Shown piece after piece: positions 1-5,274 of a DNA stretch of 5,274 nt. How positions within the stretch are numbered: position 1 is the stretch's first letter; each line of letters starts with the position of its first letter. The stretch is from CAZUVQ01 sp964623915. GTDB lineage: Bacteria; Bacillota; Clostridia; UMGS1883; UMGS1540. Location of the stretch: positions 1 to 5,274 of the forward strand of contig CAZUVQ010000105.1 of assembly GCA_964623915.1 (NCBI GenBank). Reading direction: 5' to 3'. Made by a program: the position numbers and the translations under genes. A model generated the notes under the pieces. That model did not search any database, was not told the origin of the DNA, and saw only the letters and a program-made list of their open reading frames with translations.

Positions 1-177
1 GCCGTCTATTTCGTATTCCACATATTGACCGAAAGCTCCCCAAACTGCACCGGCAGTATTAATAATTTTTACCTCTCCTTCGCCCTCCTCTGCTAAAACA
101 GTTAAGGGCACCTGGGAAATTGTAATAACAACAGCTAATAACAATGCCATACTTCTGATTTTTGGTTTGATGTTCAT
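1..177 (-). CDS. N-terminal part of an exported protein of unknown function (3' end outside window)
   Basis: I translated this frame by hand. It begins with ATG at 177-175 and stays open for 59 codons to the window edge, so the gene continues beyond it. The product starts with a clear Sec signal peptide: a basic n-region (MNIKPKIR), a hydrophobic core around residues 10-21 (MALLLAVVITIS), and a likely signal peptidase I site after Ala29 (VLA before EEGEG). The mature part begins with an acidic stretch (EEGEGE), then a segment that looks beta-rich and contains GAVWGAFGQYVEYEIDG. Too little is visible to assign a family. The upstream ATG is preferred over Met10 because it supplies the positive n-region and follows a purine-rich ribosome binding site. 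The gene lies 33 nt after the stop of the 170-residue membrane protein on the same strand, so it is probably the third visible gene of that operon. Export is well supported; function is unknown. Confidence 0.8.
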   Translation of the reverse strand, partial: MNIKPKIRSMALLLAVVITISQVPLTVLAEEGEGEVKIINTAGAVWGAFGQYVEYEIDG

Positions 178-181
178 TTTA

Positions 182-195
182 TCCTATCCTTTCCT
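182..195 (-). promoter_or_regulatory. Ribosome binding site of the exported protein starting at 177
   Basis: On the minus strand the sequence before the ATG reads AAGGAAAGGATAGGATAAA. It contains AAAGGA about 9 nt and AGGA about 4 nt upstream of the start codon, so the initiation region is well served. This supports the ATG at 177-175 as the true start, and also supports this short open frame as a real gene although only its beginning is visible. Confidence 0.6.
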
Positions 196-210
196 TGCCA
201 AGTGATATTT

Positions 211-723
211 TTACCAACCGCTAACCGTCGCATCTACACCTGTTTCATGAAGAAACTTTTGTTTCACCTGCGAAACCTTTTCTGTATTATCTAAGCCATG
301 AAGCAACTCCAATTTCAGGGTTTGTACCTTGCTTCCGAAGGTAAGCGCAATCCGTAATTTGTCTATTTTAATACTTATTAAACGAGCACCATTTATCCCG
401 TCGCAACCCCATTTATAAACCCTGTCTCCCACCAGTGCACCAAAGGTTGAAACTACTGTTTCATCAACTGTGTGTTCTTTGTTGCTTTCCTCTTGCACAA
501 TAATGGCTGACGGAACTGTAAGGATGCGGTTATCTAAAATAAGACGAGCTTTGAAAAGCAGATGCCCTTGAAAACCAAAAAGAATCATACACAAGGCACT
601 CACAATTCCAGATACTACGGAGGCATGCAGCATATTTGAAGATACGAACCAGCCCGTAAGAAGCAGACATAGGGCAAACAGCAACGCAAAAAAGTTTCTT
701 AGCATTTTAATTGTTTTCATCAT
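211..723 (-). CDS. Small membrane protein, two N-terminal helices plus soluble C-terminal domain, function unknown
   Basis: This is a 170-residue protein ending in TAA. The first 60 residues hold two hydrophobic segments, about 10-27 (NFFALLFALCLLLTGWFV) and 34-57 (ASVVSGIVSALCMILFG region). A short loop lies between them, which suggests a helical hairpin in the membrane. The first segment follows a basic start (MMKTIKMLRN), so both termini are predicted to face the cytoplasm. Residues 61-170 form a soluble domain with apparent beta strands near 61-70, 100-106 and 114-142, then a helix near 147-161 and a final strand ending in SGW. Distinctive short motifs are VDETVV (86-91), GDRVYKWGCDG (99-109) and LELLHGL (138-144). 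I do not recognise the family. The gene starts 19 nt after the 1000-residue exported protein stops and is followed 33 nt later by another exported protein, so it is probably co-transcribed with both. A role as a membrane partner of the exported proteins is only an inference from context. Confidence 0.85.
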   Translation of the reverse strand: MMKTIKMLRNFFALLFALCLLLTGWFVSSNMLHASVVSGIVSALCMILFGFQGHLLFKARLILDNRILTVPSAIIVQEESNKEHTVDETVVSTFGALVGDRVYKWGCDGINGARLISIKIDKLRIALTFGSKVQTLKLELLHGLDNTEKVSQVKQKFLHETGVDATVSGW

Positions 724-726
724 TCA

Positions 727-732
727 CACCTC
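727..732 (-). promoter_or_regulatory. Shine-Dalgarno site GAGGTG for the 170-residue membrane protein
   Basis: GAGGTG on the minus strand matches part of the canonical AAGGAGGTGA. It precedes two consecutive ATG codons (723-721 and 720-718). The spacer is 3 nt to the first and 6 nt to the second, measured from the end of GAGGTG. Both are usable, and the second fits the usual spacing slightly better, so the protein may begin MKTIK rather than MMKTIK. The site lies in the 19-nt gap after the upstream stop codon, a layout compatible with translational coupling. Confidence 0.7.
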
Positions 733-742
733 ATTGTTTCTT

Positions 743-3700
743 TTAATGCAATGTACTGTCATAGACACCGGCCAATGGAGATAAACGGGCAATATCCTGC
801 CACAGCATTATTTTATAGCGTAATGCTCCCTCGTGAGTAGAGAAAGTTTTTGTTTCGGAATAAAGATTATCAATTTTTGTTACCTTCTGAAAAGACATTC
901 GAATTAATGCACCATTGCTTGCATATTCCGCAAGGATGACAGAGGCGTTTTCAACGCTCCCGCCACTTTCATTTTCAATGGCTGCGGTTATTTCACCGTT
1001 GTCACAGACAACGTCGGTAACTCGAATAACCGGCACAGGTTCCTCAGTGTAATCGATGCCTGTTTGCTCCAGTGCATCAAGAAGTGCAAAATAATCCGAC
1101 TGTATATTTTCTTGCGCAAAGGTTATTGTTGATGTTATGCCGCTTAGATAGATGCCCTGCGAAGCTTTATAAACGCTTTTTGCCATGTTCTCGCTTATGC
1201 CACCAGAGCTTGCAAGCAACATGGCTCCCGAGGGACTCGTCTGCGGTTCGCTGATTTTTCTCTTATAATGCTGGAGTTTATAATAGTTCTCAGTCTTTCC
1301 CTCAAGCATTTCTATTGCGTGGTGCAGGTTGCTTCCATTTACATTTTCAACAGAATAGTTAGTCACTAAATCTCGGGCATTATAATCAGGGAACAAGCGA
1401 TACATAATTTCAGATAATGTTTCAATATCTGATTCCCCAAGTACATATAGCACGCTTGCTTTTTGACCGATGTTGCTAAGCCCTAAAGCTGCCGATATAC
1501 GGCTAAGCTCGTCACCATAATACTGCTGATGCGCCTTAGCTGTCTCGAACCGGCGCAAGTGTGCTTCTTCCTGACTTTTAAGGGATTTTAACGTATTTAG
1601 TATGCGCTGCCTTTCAGTCTCTTTGTTGGAAGATGAGTCTATATCGTCTTGTATCTTTCTCATATCCATAAGCGGGTAAGCGGATATATTGCTAATAAAC
1701 TTACCATCATAAGTATATGAAGAGGTATAATAGCTGCCTATATATTCGTTTTCAGCTTCCCGTATGCCTTTGATGGACGAATAAACCTGTGATATGGCAT
1801 TTTCATAATTTGCCGCGGCAATGTCATATTGCGCACCCAAATCAGCTATTGTGCCGAGGTATTCGTTCAAGGTGTTGGTATAATTGGCTTTTATTAAGGG
1901 CAAATCATCCATACACTGTGAATATTTTGTGATATAGTTTTGGCATTGTTGCTCCGCCGTGTAATAAAAGCGGAACTCATTTTTACAGGCTGTTATAAAT
2001 GCAGCAATATTTGACGACGGATACACATTGCTTTCGGCAGGATAAAGCGGAGTGAAGAACTCGGTTACGGTAGCAGCGCTGGGTGCGGTGTACCAACCAT
2101 AACTCGAAGGGTTTGTACGGCTTTGATAAAGGCTTTCAAGAGCTGTTATCTTTCCCTTAAGCGCCGTTATTTTGCCATGTACGTCAGACAGAGCCGCAAA
2201 AAATTCATTTTCATATTCCATAGCCGATTGAAGCGCCTCTGCAAAATTCTCGTATTCTTCAATCAAATCCCTATACTCTTCCTCGTCCTCATTAAAAAAT
2301 CGGTCTCTTACAATAACGAAGTACGGGACACTCTCAGCGTAGCCGTAATAGGTAAATAAGTCGGTAGAAAAATCCCAAAAGGCATCCTCGGGAATTATAT
2401 CAATCATTTTGCGATACATATCGGGCATTCCGGCTACCGGATGAAGGAATCGTTCTTGCCTTGTATATATGTGCATAGAAAGCTCATACGCACTATTAGG
2501 CAGGGTTTCGAGCATGGCTTCCGCCAAAATAGAATCCTTATATTCATCATACTCGTCACAAAGTGCATCATATTCGGACGCAAGCGAATAAAACTCCATG
2601 CGTATTTGCGACATAAGCCCGCTCACCTGTCCTGTGAACCAGCTGCGGTAAGTGATGTAGTCATTTTCGTTAGCACCTGCATCGCCTTTTGTCGGCACGT
2701 GCGTATTGGTAAGAGCGGTTAGGGAAAGCTGCTGATTTACATCAGCGGTCGCCTGCTGATATGATGTGGCTATAATATTCTCCGTTTGAAACTGCTTTTC
2801 TTGACTTGCCTCATGCTGCTGTGATTGCTGCTGCGCATATTCATCGCTGTACCGCTGTGCATCCTCGTTGATTAAACGCAATATATCGCAAAGCTCATCT
2901 GCTGCCGTGGGCAGTTTGTCATTCATAACCGTATCGGCAGTGGACTTACAGTCATCAATCAGTTTTTCTATGCTGGCAATCTGCTCTCCCGGGGAAGGAG
3001 GAGCGGACAGCATTCCCATTCCTTGGTCGGCAGCAATGCCCAGCGCCTGCCCCAAGGCATCACTAATCGGCTTTGCACCTCGCGTTGCGGCAGGCATAAA
3101 ATATGTATCTGTCAGCATTTTGATGATTTCCTTTGAGCCAAAGTTCACCGCCACAGTCACCTGTTTTCCCTTTAGTCTGCCTAAAACGCCGTACGCTGTT
3201 TTTCCGATGTTCCAATAGTCACCCATTTCCGCTTTTTTTTCGTAAAAATCATCATAGAGGGCTTTGTTCATGCCGATATTGTACTGGGGTGGCTGAATAT
3301 TATAGCAAGGGTAGTACCCAGGCAGACTTCCGCTGTAAAAGCTTTCAAGAGCAGGGAAGTGCCTGCCGGACAGCTTTTGTTCCCATTGTCGCTTCGCCTG
3401 TGACCATTCATTACTCTCCTTGTACCAGTCCATAATTAGGTCATTTCCGTCTGATCCAAACTGGGATACACGTTGGCTACGGTAGCTTAGTGCCGACACT
3501 ACCTTTTGTCGCTCAGTATCGTCTAGAAGTCGCCACATATTGCGGTTGAAAGCACTGCCCATCTCATCACTCCGATAGGAGTTTCCGTTATGCTCATAAA
3601 TAACATAGTAACCTGAAAGAGGGTCGGAAGCGCTTCCCGTTATGCGCGGCTTTTCACTGCTTGCATGCCCGGTAACACAGAACGCCGGAAGCATTCCGAT

Positions 3701-3745
3701 AACTATTAATAAACAGATAATTTTATTAAATATAAACCACAACAT
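743..3745 (-). CDS. Large exported, mostly helical protein of 1000 residues, unrecognised family
   Basis: The frame is intact and encodes exactly 1000 residues. Residues 1-28 form a signal peptide: hydrophobic core 4-22 and a plausible signal peptidase I site after Ala28 (TGHA before SSEK). No second strong membrane helix, LPxTG motif or S-layer homology repeat is visible, so it is probably secreted or held non-covalently. Residues 30-180 are rich in Trp and Tyr. Residues 181-246 contain GKTAYGVLGRLKGKQVTVAVNFGSKE and a small-residue-rich stretch. Residues 255-345 are helical and end in a Gln-rich segment (QQQSQQ at 305-310). Residues 380-410, 480-540, 590-665 and 695-755 look like long amphipathic helices, possibly coiled coils, with many Tyr, Glu and Asp. 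GKITAL occurs twice, seven residues apart (524-529, 531-536). Residues 904-994 look beta-rich and end in KIMLWQDIARLSPLAG, resembling C-terminal domains I recall from clostridial extracellular proteins. The ATG is the first start after an in-frame TAA six nt upstream and supplies the signal peptide. It probably heads an operon with the two genes downstream. No catalytic motif was recognised. Confidence 0.88.
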   Translation of the reverse strand: MLWFIFNKIICLLIVIGMLPAFCVTGHASSEKPRITGSASDPLSGYYVIYEHNGNSYRSDEMGSAFNRNMWRLLDDTERQKVVSALSYRSQRVSQFGSDGNDLIMDWYKESNEWSQAKRQWEQKLSGRHFPALESFYSGSLPGYYPCYNIQPPQYNIGMNKALYDDFYEKKAEMGDYWNIGKTAYGVLGRLKGKQVTVAVNFGSKEIIKMLTDTYFMPAATRGAKPISDALGQALGIAADQGMGMLSAPPSPGEQIASIEKLIDDCKSTADTVMNDKLPTAADELCDILRLINEDAQRYSDEYAQQQSQQHEASQEKQFQTENIIATSYQQATADVNQQLSLTALTNTHVPTKGDAGANENDYITYRSWFTGQVSGLMSQIRMEFYSLASEYDALCDEYDEYKDSILAEAMLETLPNSAYELSMHIYTRQERFLHPVAGMPDMYRKMIDIIPEDAFWDFSTDLFTYYGYAESVPYFVIVRDRFFNEDEEEYRDLIEEYENFAEALQSAMEYENEFFAALSDVHGKITALKGKITALESLYQSRTNPSSYGWYTAPSAATVTEFFTPLYPAESNVYPSSNIAAFITACKNEFRFYYTAEQQCQNYITKYSQCMDDLPLIKANYTNTLNEYLGTIADLGAQYDIAAANYENAISQVYSSIKGIREAENEYIGSYYTSSYTYDGKFISNISAYPLMDMRKIQDDIDSSSNKETERQRILNTLKSLKSQEEAHLRRFETAKAHQQYYGDELSRISAALGLSNIGQKASVLYVLGESDIETLSEIMYRLFPDYNARDLVTNYSVENVNGSNLHHAIEMLEGKTENYYKLQHYKRKISEPQTSPSGAMLLASSGGISENMAKSVYKASQGIYLSGITSTITFAQENIQSDYFALLDALEQTGIDYTEEPVPVIRVTDVVCDNGEITAAIENESGGSVENASVILAEYASNGALIRMSFQKVTKIDNLYSETKTFSTHEGALRYKIMLWQDIARLSPLAGVYDSTLH

Positions 3746-3750
3746 CCTTT
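3746..3750 (-). promoter_or_regulatory. Weak or oddly placed ribosome binding site of the 1000-residue gene
   Basis: The minus strand reads AAGTAAAGGATGTTGTGG around the start. The only purine-rich match, AAAGG, directly abuts the ATG with no spacer, and an in-frame TAA lies six nt before the ATG. If TTG (codon 2) were used, the spacer would be 3 nt, still short. The next ATG (codon 18) would remove most of the signal peptide and lacks a good site of its own. The annotated start is therefore kept on the strength of the signal peptide, and initiation may be inefficient. Confidence 0.45.
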
Positions 3751-3772
3751 ACTTATTTTATCAGTTTTTTCT

Positions 3773-3808
3773 ATCATATATTAAACACAACGGAAAAGTA
3801 ATCATCAA
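3773..3808 (-). promoter_or_regulatory. Candidate promoter nearer the 1000-residue gene (weak)
   Basis: TTGATG (3808-3803) could serve as a -35 element, with TAATAT (3783-3778) as a -10 element, but the 19-nt spacer is long. The overlapping TATGAT (3778-3773) is a better -10 match, but it lies 24 nt from TTGATG and has no good -35 of its own. In this AT-rich leader such matches arise easily by chance, so this is an alternative to the element just after the terminator and not a firm call. Confidence 0.22.
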
Positions 3809-3818
3809 AAAGTATGAA

Positions 3819-3846
3819 ATTATAGAAAAAAACCTCTCATACTAAA
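3819..3846 (-). promoter_or_regulatory. Candidate promoter of the secreted-protein operon, overlapping the upstream terminator
   Basis: A perfect TATAAT lies at 3824-3819 on the minus strand, one base beyond the terminator T-tract. At 16 nt upstream is TTTAGT (3846-3841), a 3-of-6 match to TTGACA that sits in the terminator loop and adjoining stem. If used, transcription would start near 3812 and give a leader of roughly 65 nt before the ATG at 3745. The strong terminator implies that the downstream genes need a promoter in this 126-bp gap, and this is the best -10 match there. The poor -35 may mean that an activator is needed. Confidence 0.35.
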
Positions 3847-3856
3847 GTATGAGAGG
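3826..3856 (-). terminator. Intrinsic terminator of the LuxR-type regulator gene
   Basis: On the minus strand CCTCTCATAC pairs perfectly with GTATGAGAGG around a TTTA loop, giving a 10-bp stem (3856-3847 with 3842-3833). Seven T residues (3832-3826) follow directly. The hairpin begins 15 nt after the stop codon of the regulator gene. This is a textbook Rho-independent terminator in the minus orientation. On the plus strand the stem is followed by CAGTATTTTG, which has no clean T-run, so it is unlikely to work both ways. It separates the regulator from the secreted-protein operon. Confidence 0.92.
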
Positions 3857-3871
3857 CAGTATTTTGCTGCT

Positions 3872-5274
3872 TTAGTGGTCATTACCTGTTTGGTTTTTTA
3901 GAAGGAGACTGATAAGCTCTGCACGGCTTTGTACATCATATTTTGAAAAGATGTTTCGCACGTGAGTCTTGACGGTGCTCTCGCTGATAGATAATGCGCC
4001 CGCTATTTCACGGTTCGGCTTGCCTGAAAGAATCAATTGTAAAACTTCCTGCTCCCGAACAGTCAGCGGGTCAAGGGTTTGTATGCAGTTCATTGATGTG
4101 GTTTGCTCAGCACTTGTCTTATGGTCATAGGCGGCAAGATAAGCATGGCTTTTTAAGAGCAATACAAGCCGGCGGTTTAGCGGAGGAATTATAACCAATG
4201 TCATGCACACAACTGTAAGGGCAATGACCGCAATCTCGGCACCGGGAAGTCGAATTGATGTTACTGCCATTCCAATAACACCGCCACACAAAACACCCCC
4301 CACATTAGCTGATAGGCCGATGCCGAACACCTGCGCGGGATTTTCGGTATAGTCAAGCATTTCACCTAAAATACTCCACCAGAACAAATCAAAAACACCA
4401 CAGGCACCAAGCATTAGGGTGTTTACAACAAAATAGGCTTTTTCATCACGTCCTAATAGCATAAAGCTGATGAACGATGCTATAATCATAGCCATTCCTA
4501 CATACAAAATTTTTGAACGGTGCGCTTTGGGTGGAAGACTACGCATAACTGCAAGTGCAACAATATATGGTACGGCCCAATACCAACTTGTCAAATCTGT
4601 AAGGTGCACAAAGGCGGGGTTCAGTACCTGATACATGAGTCCTGAATTGATGGTGATAACAAAGACAAATAGACATAGCAAAAGCAGGGGACGCCACACG
4701 CCGCCGTACTGCCTGCCTTTTATTTCTTCTGTCCCAACACAATCCATATCAATCGGAAGTGCCAAAGCAAATGCTATACCCAACACAAGACAAATCACAG
4801 CAAAAGCCAGCCCCAGAAAGGGTGATATATGTATAGCAGCCATATTTACTGCAATCATAAGCAAATTAGAGCAAATTAGGCCATCAGCACAGGTTTTGAT
4901 GCGCTGGTTTTTAGGTGTAAATGCTTTGAGAAAATATCCCCATGCCGCAACCGCACAGCCGGAAGCGTAAGCCGCAACAATAAGCCCCGCAATCCATAGT
5001 ACAGTAGGCTGAAAGAAAAACGGTATCGTGACAAAAAGGCAAATTAGCAAACCACTCCACAGAGCGTACTTTGCTGCCTTTGGTGTATGTATGAAAAAGC
5101 CGCAGGTAAGCAATCCTGCTAATTGAGCGATAACGGCGCTTAAAATGTAAGTATTAGGCGGTACATTGACATGGCTTAGCAAACCGTAAAGCACCTGTCC
5201 CTCAAACAAGAAGGACAGCAGATAAGCAAATGAAAAGGAAAATACGGCAACCGAAAGTATCCTTGGATTTTTTG
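3872..5274 (-). CDS. Membrane-bound LuxR-family regulator with 12-helix MFS-like domain (5' end outside window)
   Basis: The C-terminal region (4066-3875) is a canonical LuxR/GerE helix-turn-helix. It has LTVREQEVLQLILSG, then NREIAGALSISESTVKTHV with the recognition helix, then NIFSKYDVQSRAEL. Before it lies a long hydrophobic domain with about 12 predicted membrane helices (by eye), like a major facilitator superfamily transporter, and a soluble linker of about 35 residues. The protein is therefore probably a one-component regulator in the cytoplasmic membrane whose transporter-like part senses a ligand and whose cytoplasmic tail binds DNA. This architecture is common in Coriobacteriia such as Eggerthella and also occurs in Clostridia. 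The frame is open to the edge: 21 more codons precede the TTG at 5209-5207 (KNPRILSVAVFSFSFAYLLSF) and form the first helix. The true start is therefore beyond the window, and at least 466 residues are encoded here. The ligand is unknown. A strong terminator follows the stop by 15 nt. The adjacent downstream operon is a plausible target, by position only. Confidence 0.93.
   Translation of the reverse strand, partial: KNPRILSVAVFSFSFAYLLSFLFEGQVLYGLLSHVNVPPNTYILSAVIAQLAGLLTCGFFIHTPKAAKYALWSGLLICLFVTIPFFFQPTVLWIAGLIVAAYASGCAVAAWGYFLKAFTPKNQRIKTCADGLICSNLLMIAVNMAAIHISPFLGLAFAVICLVLGIAFALALPIDMDCVGTEEIKGRQYGGVWRPLLLLCLFVFVITINSGLMYQVLNPAFVHLTDLTSWYWAVPYIVALAVMRSLPPKAHRSKILYVGMAMIIASFISFMLLGRDEKAYFVVNTLMLGACGVFDLFWWSILGEMLDYTENPAQVFGIGLSANVGGVLCGGVIGMAVTSIRLPGAEIAVIALTVVCMTLVIIPPLNRRLVLLLKSHAYLAAYDHKTSAEQTTSMNCIQTLDPLTVREQEVLQLILSGKPNREIAGALSISESTVKTHVRNIFSKYDVQSRAELISLLLKNQTGNDH

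Noticed and set aside
2868..3435. Plus-strand open frames of 100-116 codons opposite the large exported protein
   Set aside because: They lie wholly antisense to a well-supported gene, overlap each other in different frames, have odd composition (runs of Ser, Pro and Cys) and lack good ribosome binding sites.
3759..3776. TATCA direct repeat 13 nt apart in the leader as a possible operator
   Set aside because: Five-base repeats in a very AT-rich stretch are expected by chance, and neither copy sits in a dyad as expected for a LuxR-type dimer site.
3642..3845. Plus-strand open frame of 67 codons running from the 5' end of the large gene through the intergenic gap
   Set aside because: It is antisense to the signal-peptide region and then crosses the AT-rich leader into the terminator. 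Its translation there is just Ile/Lys/Asn/Tyr-rich text from AT-rich DNA, with no recognisable domain.
4539..4970. Overlapping frames on both strands inside the regulator gene
   Set aside because: The regulator frame encodes a coherent 12-helix plus helix-turn-helix protein. The others are rich in Cys, Arg and His without domain features and are shadows.
1..5274. tRNA, rRNA, CRISPR array, insertion sequence or attachment site
   Set aside because: No repeat-spacer pattern, transposase or recombinase motif, long terminal inverted repeats or conserved RNA gene segments were seen by reading both strands. Almost all of the window is accounted for by the four genes.

Overview
The window reads as chromosome from a Gram-positive anaerobe, most likely of the class Clostridia (Bacillota). 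The reasons are moderate-to-low GC (judged by eye), purine-rich Shine-Dalgarno sites of Bacillota type, exported proteins with Gram-positive signal peptides, and a regulator that fuses a 12-helix transporter-like domain to a LuxR helix-turn-helix. This placement is inferred from style; no marker gene is present. All four genes lie on the minus strand, so transcription runs from high to low coordinates.

Layout in transcription order. (1) 5274-3872: a membrane-bound LuxR-type regulator whose 5' end lies outside the window. The frame is open to the edge, so a TTG near 5209 is not its start. (2) 3871-3746: a 126-bp intergenic region with a strong intrinsic terminator for the regulator gene (10-bp perfect stem, 4-nt loop, 7 T). 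Immediately after it are candidate promoter elements for the next unit. (3) 3745-743: a 1000-residue exported protein, mostly helical, rich in Tyr, Gln and acidic residues, with a beta-rich C-terminal domain. I do not recognise its family. (4) 723-211: a 170-residue protein with two membrane helices and a soluble C-terminal domain, 19 nt downstream. (5) 177-1: the first 59 residues of another exported protein, 33 nt further on and running off the window.

The last three genes look like one operon for envelope or secreted proteins: same strand, gaps of 19 and 33 nt, each with its own ribosome binding site, and no terminator between them. The regulator is separated from them by its own terminator but sits directly upstream in the same orientation. 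It is a reasonable but unproven candidate for their control. No RNA genes, mobile elements, CRISPR arrays or long repeats were seen. The most interesting content is the uncharacterised secreted/membrane protein set beside a membrane-embedded one-component regulator; no known system could be assigned to it.
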